From Bremerella sp. JC817 (GTDB lineage: Bacteria; Planctomycetota; Planctomycetia; Pirellulales; Pirellulaceae), in the NCBI RefSeq assembly GCF_040718835.1, contig NZ_JBFEFG010000274.1, forward strand, positions 248,001-312,000: 64,000 nucleotides of DNA, in the 5' to 3' direction. The notes beneath the pieces are model-generated. The model saw nothing but the letters and a program-made list of their open reading frames with translations, did no database searches and had not been told where the DNA came from. Numbering within the stretch: position 1 is the first letter of the stretch; every line of letters begins with the position of its first letter. Both the position numbers and the translations under genes were made by a program. This document shows positions 35,325-43,892 of the stretch, piece by piece.

Positions 35325-35972
35325 ATGGTCGACTTCTCGGATCGTGAAGAAGTATTTGCCGAAGTCATCCCGAACAAACCGATGCGTCCCGCCAAGGTGA
35401 CGGTGATCGCGGTGGTAGGCATCATCCTGGCGGTCATTTTACTGTTGGGCTGTATGGGCAGCATGCCAGGGATTCTCATGCAGGCGTTCGCACCTGATGC
35501 GTTTTCGATGGATGCGACCGACGCCGACCCGCAGCTCAAAGCCCAGATTGAGATGCAAGAGAAAATGGCTGAGGTTACCCGGAACCACCTGCCGTTGCTC
35601 ATTGGCCTGACTTTGTTTTCATTTCTGATGGGTGTGTCGCTGATGTATGGCAGCATCCAATCGCTACGGAAGGACGAGGCCGGAACATACCGTTTTCTGG
35701 CGAATGTTTGCCTGGTCGGGATCATCTACACGCTGATCAATGCCGTGGCGACCACGATGCTGCAGATGGCCAACTGGCATGCCATGGAACAAGCCTTGAT
35801 GACCTTACAGCAGAACGATGCCAAGTCGCAGATGTTCCGCACGATCATGTACTATTCAATCGTCGTGGGCCTCATCTTTGGCCTCGTTTATCAACTGGGG
35901 CAACTGATTTACTTCAGCTTGGGAAAATGGATCCTGAGCTACCATGCGTCGACTCTCGCATCACAAGATTAA
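35325..35972 (+). CDS. Four-helix integral membrane protein
   Basis: A 215-residue protein with four hydrophobic segments: VTVIAVVGIILAVILLLGCM, LLIGLTLFSFLMGVSLMYG, ANVCLVGIIYTLINAVATTM and a last one from about residue 180 (SIVVGLIFGLVYQLGQLIY). The first loop is acidic and contains PDAFSMDATDADPQL. The start is uncertain: a GTG at 35259, 15 bases after the aminotransferase stop, would add 22 residues; neither start has a good ribosome site. No family is recognised. It lies between the aminotransferase and coaD genes on the same strand. Confidence 0.72.
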   Translation: MVDFSDREEVFAEVIPNKPMRPAKVTVIAVVGIILAVILLLGCMGSMPGILMQAFAPDAFSMDATDADPQLKAQIEMQEKMAEVTRNHLPLLIGLTLFSFLMGVSLMYGSIQSLRKDEAGTYRFLANVCLVGIIYTLINAVATTMLQMANWHAMEQALMTLQQNDAKSQMFRTIMYYSIVVGLIFGLVYQLGQLIYFSLGKWILSYHASTLASQD

Positions 35973-36008
35973 GCCCACGTAAGTAGTTTCCAATTCTGAA
36001 AGACTTCC

Positions 36009-36506
36009 ATGGCGGATGGCAATCGAATCGCCGTTTATGTTGGATCGTTCGATCCGATCACTCTGGGGCACCTGAACCTAATCCAGCGCAGCAGCAAGTT
36101 AGTCGACAAGCTGATTGTTGGCATCGGTATCAATGCCGAGAAGACCGGGCTGTTCAGTCCGACCGAGCGTATTGACCTGGTCCAGCGAGTTACGGCCGAC
36201 ATGCCGAATGTCGAGGCCCAAACGTTCGATGGCCTGGCGGTCGAGTTTGTCCGCAGCGTGGGCGCCCATGTGATGATTCGCGGGATCCGCCCCCTGACCG
36301 ACATCGCCGGCGAGTTCACGATGATGATGGCCAACCGCAAGCTCGACAGTGGGATCGAAACGATCTTCCTGATGGCGGATGAAGAATATGGCCACGTTTC
36401 CAGCTCGCTGCTGAAACAGATCACGCCACTGGCCAACGACGAACAGCTCGAGAAGTTCGTGCCGTCGTCGATCATCCCAGACCTGCGGGCAAAGCTAACG
36501 CGCTAG
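36009..36506 (+). CDS. coaD: Phosphopantetheine adenylyltransferase
   Basis: A 165-residue nucleotidyltransferase. GSFDPITLGH (residues 12-21) is the T/HxGH active-site motif region, MIRGIRPLTD is the RGIR signature, and FLMADEEYGHVSSSLLKQI contains the ISSS-like nucleotide-binding motif. The length is normal for CoaD. It adenylates 4'-phosphopantetheine in the fourth step of coenzyme A synthesis in the cytoplasm. It is 36 bases downstream of the membrane-protein gene and convergent with the TIM44-like gene. Confidence 0.96.
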   Translation: MADGNRIAVYVGSFDPITLGHLNLIQRSSKLVDKLIVGIGINAEKTGLFSPTERIDLVQRVTADMPNVEAQTFDGLAVEFVRSVGAHVMIRGIRPLTDIAGEFTMMMANRKLDSGIETIFLMADEEYGHVSSSLLKQITPLANDEQLEKFVPSSIIPDLRAKLTR

Positions 36507-36539
36507 ATCGTCCGGCCAGGCAAGGGAAGGGGACCGGCG

Positions 36540-38840
36540 TTACCAGTCCCGTTCGACATGCAAAGAGTCGTCGGCGGAAGCCTGGTTCTGGCGAAGGGCC
36601 TGCTGCGCTTGCTGATGCAGAATTGATCGGCGACGTCGAATCATCTGCTTCATATCGAAGCTGGTCATCCCGATCGAAGCCCCAACCTTGGTCAGCACTC
36701 GCTGCTCGTTAGCACAGATGTTGCCGTCGGCCAGTGCCATGTCAATCATCCGGATCAGCCAATATTTGCCGATGCCAAAGTCCCCAGGCTTGGGTGCCTC
36801 CAGTTCGTTTCGCTTCGCAGCGAGGCACATCTCTTTTAGCTGTTGGTTGGTGATTTTGAATTCCGCCGCCAACGACTTGAGCTGATCGACTTCGCGTGGA
36901 TCGAATTTGCCGTCCGAGGCTGCGACGACCACCACCCAGGCAAACATGTCGACCGAACGCATCCCATCGGTCCATTCTTTTAATTGCAGCGTTCGAGCCC
37001 GCATCAGGGCGTCGACATCGTATTGACTCAGTCCAATGGCCAAGGCGGTCGCGTTGAGTAGCTTTCGCTCCCACTCTTCCAACCGGCCATCGATCAAGCA
37101 GACATCGACCATCGCCGAAAGCCAACGCTTCACCAGCATCGGATTCAAATCTCGCAGATGTGCCCGATCGAGCGGCGTGCGTGATTTCATTCCTTGGATC
37201 AGCACTTCGCGAGGAATCTCGCAGGCCCGAGCGACTTCCAGGATGAATCCCTGGGCACTCTTTCGCGAAACGTTCAACTCGGTCGAAATCACGCCAATCA
37301 AGCGGCATAGTGTGACGTCGTCTTCGCGAACATGAATATCGGGCGTGGCACCATCGATCTGGATCCCTTCCATCTCGCTTTTGGTGAATGCCGGCATCGT
37401 CTGGTCAACGACGATTACGCGTTTGAGCTGGGTGTCTTCGTCGTATTCCGAGGTCATGACGGCCACCTTCGGCTCGATTCCCTCGTACGCTTTCTTGCGA
37501 AGCGCCAATGCCGCGGTCGATGTAAACGGAAGGATATCGGCCAAGGTCCATTCCAAGGCACCATCGTTCAGCACGGTATGGCAGAACTCGCAGGCATGCG
37601 ACGCGTTGTTCGATTCAGGAGCACCACACTTGGGGCAATGCGAACTGGTAATGGTTCGCTCGATGCGGGTCATCGTGCCATGTTGCCGCACCAGAACCAT
37701 CATCGAGCTGAATTGCACCGGATCGCGTTCCAGCTGGAAGTCACCACGCTTGTCGACCGTCCCCCGAAGTGCGGTCCAGCGAACATGCATCAGTGCCTTA
37801 TCGAGCGGTGCTTCTGCGATCACGCCGGAAACGTCGGCTGCCAGAATCTTCGGCTGCAGAAAGATCATCCGCGTGCCGTTGGCATCGGGCTGCAGTTTCT
37901 GGGCATACGCTTCGCAAAAGCGATCGGTGGCGACCTTGCCCAGCGGGTCGATCGTTCCGATTCGGTCGGCCAGAAATTTGCGGAAGAAGATCACGCTCGC
38001 TCGATCTTCCAGGTAGTGCGAACTGAAGCCTTTGTCTTGCTTGATCCAGTAACGGGTCACACTGCTCATCTTGAAAGGCTTGGTCACCTTCCAGGAAGAA
38101 CCATCCGAGATTTCGGACAGCACCCAGTCGTGCTCGCCGGAACGGACCATACTGTCGCAGGCAGGGCATTTCTCCCACTGGTTCACCGAAACATCGGCAC
38201 CGCAGTTGGGACAATTGCCATGGATCGAACCGAAGTCGCCCGAGCGGGTCTTCGCACCGCGACGGCGTAAAAAGGTCCAGACTTCGCTGATCGGCTCAAT
38301 CTCGTCCAAGGCAATCGAGGCCTCGGCATGCTTCATCTGGTATTCGCGATGTGCCTTGCCGACGATCCGCAGCGAGATCACCTCGAAGGCGTTTTCGTTG
38401 TTCTTCGCGGAACTGACCTCGACCGGAACGATCTCGGTGAGTTCGAGCTTGTCGGTCTTGCGATATCGCCCGAGGCTTTCTTCTTCTTCCAAACGAAAGA
38501 TCACACGCTGGTAAATTCCATCCGACATAAAAGCTCGGATGTCGTTCAGATCGCGGCTATCGACCGCTTTCTCCAGTTCGATGAATGCCTTGCCGGCCGC
38601 GGCACAGAAGTTCTGTAGATCGAAGTTCGGGTCGGCCTCTTGAATCGCTTCGAGAGCTTGATCCATCTGGTCCATTCGGGCACGTTTGTTACCCAGCCGA
38701 ATCAGCGAGAGCGTCCGAAATCCGCCGTGGAGATGCTCGGTGAGGATGCCCCCCACGATCATTACGATCACCACGACGAAACCGGCAATCTCTCCTCCAA
38801 CAGCGAGCAGAATGGATTGGACCGGCAGCAGTTCGTACAT
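36540..38840 (-). CDS. Membrane-anchored TIM44-like/zinc-ribbon/TerB-like multidomain protein
   Basis: A 766-residue protein. A single N-terminal membrane segment (AGFVVVIVMIVGGIL) is followed by a TIM44-like domain (ANFDLQNF-like PNFDLQNFCAAAGKAFIELEKAV to EPISEVWTFLRR). Next come a zinc ribbon with CPNCG and CPACD, a second TIM44-like segment (ISDGSSWKVTKPF, YAQKLQPDANGTRM), and a second zinc ribbon with CPKCG and CEFC. The last third has three repeats of a TerB-like helical unit, each with a DG-x4-E core: LIDGRLEEWERKLL, ASDGKFDPREVDQL and LADGNICANEQRVL. TIM44-like domains bind membrane or partner proteins, and TerB-like units bind metals. The combined function is unknown. A GTG at 38888 is an alternative start. 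Confidence 0.8.
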   Translation of the reverse strand: MYELLPVQSILLAVGGEIAGFVVVIVMIVGGILTEHLHGGFRTLSLIRLGNKRARMDQMDQALEAIQEADPNFDLQNFCAAAGKAFIELEKAVDSRDLNDIRAFMSDGIYQRVIFRLEEEESLGRYRKTDKLELTEIVPVEVSSAKNNENAFEVISLRIVGKAHREYQMKHAEASIALDEIEPISEVWTFLRRRGAKTRSGDFGSIHGNCPNCGADVSVNQWEKCPACDSMVRSGEHDWVLSEISDGSSWKVTKPFKMSSVTRYWIKQDKGFSSHYLEDRASVIFFRKFLADRIGTIDPLGKVATDRFCEAYAQKLQPDANGTRMIFLQPKILAADVSGVIAEAPLDKALMHVRWTALRGTVDKRGDFQLERDPVQFSSMMVLVRQHGTMTRIERTITSSHCPKCGAPESNNASHACEFCHTVLNDGALEWTLADILPFTSTAALALRKKAYEGIEPKVAVMTSEYDEDTQLKRVIVVDQTMPAFTKSEMEGIQIDGATPDIHVREDDVTLCRLIGVISTELNVSRKSAQGFILEVARACEIPREVLIQGMKSRTPLDRAHLRDLNPMLVKRWLSAMVDVCLIDGRLEEWERKLLNATALAIGLSQYDVDALMRARTLQLKEWTDGMRSVDMFAWVVVVAASDGKFDPREVDQLKSLAAEFKITNQQLKEMCLAAKRNELEAPKPGDFGIGKYWLIRMIDMALADGNICANEQRVLTKVGASIGMTSFDMKQMIRRRRSILHQQAQQALRQNQASADDSLHVERDW

Positions 38841-38953
38841 GGGATCGATTTCGGGGCCAAGGACAAGGTTTGCCGGGGAAAGACTCACCCGGCAATTTCG
38901 ACATCTTATTCGTCGAGTCTAGAAGAACCTTGGCGAAAAATCGACCAATTCTG

Positions 38954-40033
38954 CTAATTTCGCTCGTCGCGGTGTTCTTTTCCGCGATCTTGCAGATATC
39001 GACGCAGGTACAAGGCCCGTTCGATGTTGCGACCTGCCGTGTCGAGTTCGTTGCCCCGCAGCTTTTGCAGGTGAGCCGGCTGCGTTTCGACAAACAGCTT
39101 GTTGATGTCGGAAATGGCCAAGTCATCGATCAGCCCCAAGTTGACGCCCATTCGCACACTCGAAAGCAGGTGCATGGTCTCTTCGCTGCTGATTGTCTGG
39201 GCGGTGCACAAGATCCCGTAAGCCCGGCTGATCTTGTCGTGCAGGTCTTCGCGGTTCTGGGTGATCAGGAAGTCGCGAGCTTTGCGTTCGTAGGCAATGA
39301 TCATCGGCACAACGCCGCTGACCTGACCGATCAGTTCTTCTTCCGACTTACCCAGCGTGATCTGATTGCTGATCTGGTAGAAGTCGCCCATGGCCTGCGA
39401 GCCTTCACCGTACAAGCCACGCACCGCCAGGTTGATCTTCTGCAGGCTGCGGAAGACTTTTTCGATCTGGTTGGTGATCACCAGGGCGGGTAAGTGCAGC
39501 ATCACGCTGACTCGCATGCCGGTGCCGACGTTGGTCGGACAAGCGGTCAAATAGCCGAGTCGTTCGTGGAAGGCATACGTCAACTTGCTTTCCAATTGAT
39601 CGTCGACTTCGTTGATCTGTTGCCAGGCACTGTGCAGATCGAGACCGCTTTTCATCACTTGAATGCGAAGATGATCTTCTTCGTTGATCATCACGCTCAA
39701 GCGTTCGTCGTTGTCGATCGCCACGCTGCGGGCACCTTCGGCCTCGGCATGTTCGCGGCTGATCAACTGGCGTTCGGTCAGAAACTGGCGATCGACATGG
39801 GCCAGTTCATCGACGCGAAGATAGTACAGAGCATTGAATCCAGGGATCGCATGCAGGCGATCGTGGACCATTTTTTCGATCGATTTGCGATCCTGTGGCG
39901 AGCAGCGGCGAATGAACGGGAACTCGGCCAGGTTGCGAGCCAGACGAATACGACTGCTTATCACGATATCGGACTCAGGCCCGCTACCGCGCATCCATTC
40001 GCCAGATCGACATGCCAATTCATTTAGTTCCAC
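38954..40033 (-). CDS. mcsB: Protein arginine kinase McsB
   Basis: A 359-residue guanido-phosphotransferase. SSRIRLARNLAEFPF is the N-terminal ATP-binding segment, INEEDHLRI (Glu118, Glu119) and TACPTNVGTGMR (Cys165) form the active site, and VRGLYGEGSQAMGDFYQISNQ follows. Length and motifs match McsB, which phosphorylates arginine residues of proteins and marks them for ClpCP degradation in Gram-positive bacteria. The gene starts with GTG and lies 66 bases downstream of mcsA. The ctsR and clpC genes that accompany mcsAB in Firmicutes are not adjacent here. Confidence 0.95.
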   Translation of the reverse strand: MELNELACRSGEWMRGSGPESDIVISSRIRLARNLAEFPFIRRCSPQDRKSIEKMVHDRLHAIPGFNALYYLRVDELAHVDRQFLTERQLISREHAEAEGARSVAIDNDERLSVMINEEDHLRIQVMKSGLDLHSAWQQINEVDDQLESKLTYAFHERLGYLTACPTNVGTGMRVSVMLHLPALVITNQIEKVFRSLQKINLAVRGLYGEGSQAMGDFYQISNQITLGKSEEELIGQVSGVVPMIIAYERKARDFLITQNREDLHDKISRAYGILCTAQTISSEETMHLLSSVRMGVNLGLIDDLAISDINKLFVETQPAHLQKLRGNELDTAGRNIERALYLRRYLQDRGKEHRDERN

Positions 40034-40099
40034 GTAAGTCTAACCTTCACTCTCCAGTTACTTGCTTGCCAACGTGAACCGCAGGGAACGGCCCCAGGG

Positions 40100-40609
40100 C
40101 TACGACTGCCCATCCTCAATCTTACGGATTTCATCCCGTATTTGGGAAGCACGCTCGTAATCTTCCTTTTCAACCGCCGCTTTCATGTCGTTGTGCAGTT
40201 GAATGAGCCGTGTCTGCTCTTGCGAGGTTTGCTGGTGATGCTTGGGATGCTTCCCAGCATGCTGACTGTCGCCATGAATGTTGACAATCAGCGGCTCCAG
40301 TTCGCTGCCGAAGCAGGTGTAGTCGTGCGGGCAGCCAAGGCGGCCTTGATTGCGGAACTCGTAAAAGCTGATCCCACAGATCGGGCAGACCTGTTCGTCC
40401 AGCTTGGCGAGCTCTTTCGCCGTGTCGGCCACCTTCAGTTGATGATGCAGCATACCAGCCAGCGACGGCTGAATGGGCGTACCACCCGAAGGATTATTCG
40501 TCAGGTACGACTGCGCGCACTGCTCGCACAAGTGAAGCTCGTGCGGCTTCTCACCGGTTAACTCGGTGATGTGAAACGTGGCGGGCTTTTCGCATTGTTG
40601 ACACTTCAT
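40100..40609 (-). CDS. mcsA: McsA-like zinc-finger activator with UvrB/C motif
   Basis: A 169-residue protein. It has CxxC pairs Cys3/Cys6, Cys28/Cys31 and Cys75/Cys78, then CPHDYTC at 93-99. A His-rich linker (HAGKHPKHHQQTSQ) follows, and a C-terminal UvrB/UvrC interaction motif ends the protein (AAVEKEDYERASQIRDEIRKIE). This is the layout of McsA, the activator of the McsB arginine kinase, and its position upstream of mcsB agrees. I chose the ATG at 40609 because MKCQQCEKPATFHIT is the family start and AAGGAGG lies about twelve bases upstream; the frame extends 62 codons further without family similarity. Confidence 0.9.
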   Translation of the reverse strand: MKCQQCEKPATFHITELTGEKPHELHLCEQCAQSYLTNNPSGGTPIQPSLAGMLHHQLKVADTAKELAKLDEQVCPICGISFYEFRNQGRLGCPHDYTCFGSELEPLIVNIHGDSQHAGKHPKHHQQTSQEQTRLIQLHNDMKAAVEKEDYERASQIRDEIRKIEDGQS

Positions 40610-40802
40610 GACGAAAAATCGCCTCCTTCCACCCCAAATGAAACTGCTGGATTGCCTGCGGGTTGACCGGCTTGTCCAAGTTGGCCCAAGGCGATCAACG
40701 TAAATCCAATTCGCAATTAGAGATACTGCGACGGGATTATTCTGGATTCTATCGACGCCAAGGGGGGTGTCAAGATTAGACGTCATGCCGTTCAATGTTA
40801 CC

Positions 40803-40853
40803 GGAGCCCGAAACGACTGCCGCGTGAACTTTTACGACGCGGCACGGGTCTCC
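40803..40853 (+). promoter_or_regulatory. Long hairpin in the trpE leader
   Basis: An 8-bp stem (TGCCGCGT with ACGCGGCA) with an 11-base loop is extended by CCCG with CGGG and GGAG with CTCC, with a 7-base bulge on the 5' side and one T bulge on the 3' side. It ends 34 bases before the trpE ATG, between divergent mcsA and trpE. No leader peptide with tandem Trp codons is visible, so classical attenuation is not shown. Confidence 0.45.
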
Positions 40854-40887
40854 TCCAACGGATTGGTCACGTATTACTCCTTGGCAG

Positions 40888-42411
40888 ATGAATCGACTCA
40901 TGCCGTACCTCCCTGAATTGCCCGAGTTTGAGAAGCTGGCGAATAAGTTCGAAATCATTCCCGTTTATCGGCGATTGATCAGTGATTCGATGACTCCGGT
41001 CTCGGCATTCCACAAACTGGACAGTGGCGAGCCCGCTTGCTTGTTTGAAAGCGTCGTCGGGGGAGAGAAGGTCGGGCGATACAGTTTTATTGGGATTCAT
41101 CCCGAATATCACCTGAGCGCGACACGCGATCAGGTCACCATCCAAAGTGACGCCGGAACCGAGACCTTCACGGCGGACAACCCGCTGGAAGAATTGCGCA
41201 AGCGACTCGAAACGGGCAAGGTCGCCCACATCGAAGGGCTCCCCCCGTTCAACGGTGGCGCGATTGGCTACGCTGGGTACGACGTCGTCCGTTACGTCGA
41301 GAACCTGCCCAACGCCCCGCAAGACGATCGCAACCTGCCCGATCTTTCGTTTGGCTTCTACAACAACCTGGTAGTCTTCGACAACGTTAGCAAGACTGCT
41401 TATGTGATCGTGATGGTGAAATGCCCGAGCGATCAGCAGAGCGACCTGCCAGCCATCTATCAAAAAGCCTGCCAGCGAGCCGACGAGATCGTTGCCAAGT
41501 TGACCAAGCACGATCCGACGCTGACCCCGACCGACATCGATTTGACCGGCATCCCCACGATTCCTTATCGTTCCAACTTCACGCCGGAAGACTTCGAAGC
41601 CGCCGTCCATAAGTGTGTCGAATACATCGAGGCGGGCGATATTTTTCAGGTCGTCTTCAGTCAGCGACTGGAAGTCGACATCCAGAGCGATCCGTTCGAG
41701 ATCTATCGAACGCTGCGGATTGTGAATCCAAGTCCGTTCATGTTCTTTCTTCGCACGCCTGAAACGACCCTCGTCGGCAGTTCGCCCGAGATCATGGTCC
41801 GGGTCATGGATGGTGTCGTCACCGTCCGTCCCTTGGCCGGAACTCGGCCGCGCGGCCTGACCGAAGCCGAAGATCAACGGCTGGCCGAGGAACTGCTGGC
41901 CGACCCGAAAGAACGTGCGGAGCACATCATGCTGGTCGACTTGGGCCGCAACGACGTCGGCCGTGTCGCCAAGTATCGCAGTGTCCAGCTCAGCGATGTG
42001 ATGGCGATCGAGCGGTACAGCCATGTGATGCATATCACGTCGAACGTCACCGGCGAACTTCCCGAAGGGAAGGATGCGTTCGATGCGTTGGCGGCCTGCC
42101 TGCCAGCCGGAACGGTCTCAGGCGCTCCGAAAGTTCGTGCGATGGAAATCATCGACGAAGTCGAACCTCACCGCCGCGGCCCGTACGCCGGAGCGGTCGG
42201 CTACATCGATTACGGCGGCAACATGGATACCTGTATCGCCCTGCGAACGATCGTCATCCAGGATGGCACGGCTTATGTCCAAGCTGGCGCTGGCATCGTG
42301 GCCGACAGCGATCCGAAGATGGAATACCAGGAAACGCTGAATAAGGCTCGCGGTATTCTCAAGGCAATTGAAATCACCGAACGTCGTTCAGCAGCCGCGA
42401 AGGGGAGCTAG
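40888..42411 (+). CDS. trpE: Anthranilate synthase component I
   Basis: A 507-residue chorismate-utilising enzyme. The N-terminal part has PVSAFHKLDSGEPACLFESVVGGEKVGRYSF, with LFES at the place of the LLES motif involved in tryptophan feedback. The C-terminal catalytic domain shows YIEAGDIFQVVFSQRLE, NPSPFMFFLRTPETTLVGSSPE, RPLAGTRPRG, HIMLVDLGRNDVGRV and GTVSGAPKVRAMEIIDEVE. It makes anthranilate from chorismate with the TrpG amidotransferase, which is not encoded nearby. Its products feed the TrpA/TrpB step encoded about 9 kb further on. ATG at 40900 is an alternative start. Confidence 0.95.
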   Translation: MNRLMPYLPELPEFEKLANKFEIIPVYRRLISDSMTPVSAFHKLDSGEPACLFESVVGGEKVGRYSFIGIHPEYHLSATRDQVTIQSDAGTETFTADNPLEELRKRLETGKVAHIEGLPPFNGGAIGYAGYDVVRYVENLPNAPQDDRNLPDLSFGFYNNLVVFDNVSKTAYVIVMVKCPSDQQSDLPAIYQKACQRADEIVAKLTKHDPTLTPTDIDLTGIPTIPYRSNFTPEDFEAAVHKCVEYIEAGDIFQVVFSQRLEVDIQSDPFEIYRTLRIVNPSPFMFFLRTPETTLVGSSPEIMVRVMDGVVTVRPLAGTRPRGLTEAEDQRLAEELLADPKERAEHIMLVDLGRNDVGRVAKYRSVQLSDVMAIERYSHVMHITSNVTGELPEGKDAFDALAACLPAGTVSGAPKVRAMEIIDEVEPHRRGPYAGAVGYIDYGGNMDTCIALRTIVIQDGTAYVQAGAGIVADSDPKMEYQETLNKARGILKAIEITERRSAAAKGS

Positions 42412-42524
42412 TCCGCTTCACACTGCTTTTCTCAACCCGGTCGGCGTGCCAAAATGGAACGCTGGATGAACGCGTGTTCGTCCTCGATTCCTTGCCGAGA
42501 ATAAAGGCCCCGCCGTTGAGAACC

Positions 42525-42833
42525 ATGATTCACGTTATCGCCACGATCGAACTTGCCCCAGGTACCCGCACCAAGTTCCTCGAACATTTCCATAACCTGG
42601 TGCCAGAAGTGCTGGAAGAGAAGGGCTGCATCAGCTACGGCCCCACCATTGATGTCGACGCTAAACTCGACGTTCAAATCGGTCCTCGCGACAATGTCGT
42701 GACCGTGGTCGAAGCCTGGGAATCAGTCGAAGCCCTGCACGCCCATCTCGCTGCCCCGCACATGGATGCCTACCGCGAAAAGGTCAAAGACATCGTGGTC
42801 GGAATGCAAATCCAAGTCCTGAGCCCTGCTTAG
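42525..42833 (+). CDS. Antibiotic-biosynthesis-monooxygenase (ABM/YgiN-like) domain protein
   Basis: A 102-residue dimeric alpha-beta barrel protein. The pattern IHVIATIELAPGTRTKFLEHFHNLVPEVLEEKGCISYG followed by VVTVVEAWESVEALHAHLAAPHMDAYREKV is that of the ABM fold (quinol monooxygenase YgiN type). Such proteins oxidise quinones or degrade small aromatics without cofactor; the substrate here is unknown. I chose the ATG at 42525 since the family fold starts immediately after it; the frame from 42474 adds 17 unrelated residues. xdhC follows after 9 bases. Confidence 0.85.
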   Translation: MIHVIATIELAPGTRTKFLEHFHNLVPEVLEEKGCISYGPTIDVDAKLDVQIGPRDNVVTVVEAWESVEALHAHLAAPHMDAYREKVKDIVVGMQIQVLSPA

Positions 42834-42842
42834 GCCCTACCG

Positions 42843-43892
42843 ATGCGAGACGTCCTGTCGGCCTTGATTGCCAGTGTGCCTCATGGGAAGTCGGCGGCAT
42901 TTTGCCAGCTGATGGACACCCGAGGTTCGACTCCGCAAAAAGCAGGAGCGGCCATGCTGGTATTCCCAGACGGCCGACAGGTCGGGACGCTTGGCGGCGG
43001 CTGCGTCGAAGCGGAAGTCAAACGTCACGCGATCGAACTTCTTCAGACCGGTACACGCAACGTGGTCGAATTCTTGCTCGACCACGATTACGGCTGGGAC
43101 GACGGATTGATCTGCGGCGGACGCATGGAAGTGCTGATCGAGCCCCTTCCGGCTGGCAGTGAAGTTCGCTTCTTTCGATCGATCATGGAAGTGATTGAAT
43201 CGAACCACGGCGGAACGTTGGCGGTGGCACGCGATCGCGACGACAGCCAACCCCGGCAATTCGGTCTCACTTTGCTTTCTCCGACAGGGGCGATTGTCGC
43301 GACGCTCGGTTCCGCTTCGCTCTGCCGTCAGGCGAAAGCGGTTGCGGAAGATGCCCTCCGGCCATTGGCGACTCGGCCCCTTTCGTATCGAGCCGAAGGA
43401 ATCGCGTTCGTGCCGATTCTTCCGCGATGCGAACTGTTGATTGTCGGTGGTGGCCATGTCGGTCAGGCGGTCGCTTCACTGGCACAGCAAGTCGATTTCG
43501 ATGTGACTGTCGTCGACGATCGCCCCGAGGTCGTCACCGATCAGCGATTTCCGACCGCCATGCGACGAATCGCTGGCGACTTCCGCGAGGTCTTGCCGAC
43601 GCTTCCTTTGCGAGACGGCAGCTTCGGCCTGGTGGTGACTCGAGGTCATAACCACGACGAGATCGGACTTTATCACCTGCTCAAGCGATCACTGGCCTAC
43701 CTCGGGATGATCGGTAGCAAGCGAAAGATTCGTCTGATTTATGACGACTTGCTAGAGAAGGGGATCACGCCAGAGCAGTTGGCGAAGGTGCATGCCCCGG
43801 TCGGGCTCGACATCGGATCGCGGACGGTCGAGGAAATCGCGGTCAGCATCGTGGCTCAGTTGATTGCACACCGCAATGGAGCCAGCTCTTGA
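42843..43892 (+). CDS. xdhC: XdhC/CoxI-family molybdenum cofactor chaperone
   Basis: A 349-residue protein. The N-terminal XdhC domain has LMDTRGSTPQKAGAAMLVFPDGRQVGTLGGGCVEAEV and LICGGRMEVLIEPL. The C-terminal Rossmann domain has LLIVGGGHVGQAVASLAQQVDFDVTVVDDRPE, followed by VVTRGHNHDEIGLYHLL and YLGMIGSKRKIRLI. XdhC binds and sulfurates molybdenum cofactor before insertion into xanthine dehydrogenase-like enzymes. No molybdoenzyme structural gene is in the window. Its TGA overlaps the ATG of the following mobA-like gene in the sequence TGATG. Confidence 0.9.
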   Translation: MRDVLSALIASVPHGKSAAFCQLMDTRGSTPQKAGAAMLVFPDGRQVGTLGGGCVEAEVKRHAIELLQTGTRNVVEFLLDHDYGWDDGLICGGRMEVLIEPLPAGSEVRFFRSIMEVIESNHGGTLAVARDRDDSQPRQFGLTLLSPTGAIVATLGSASLCRQAKAVAEDALRPLATRPLSYRAEGIAFVPILPRCELLIVGGGHVGQAVASLAQQVDFDVTVVDDRPEVVTDQRFPTAMRRIAGDFREVLPTLPLRDGSFGLVVTRGHNHDEIGLYHLLKRSLAYLGMIGSKRKIRLIYDDLLEKGITPEQLAKVHAPVGLDIGSRTVEEIAVSIVAQLIAHRNGASS

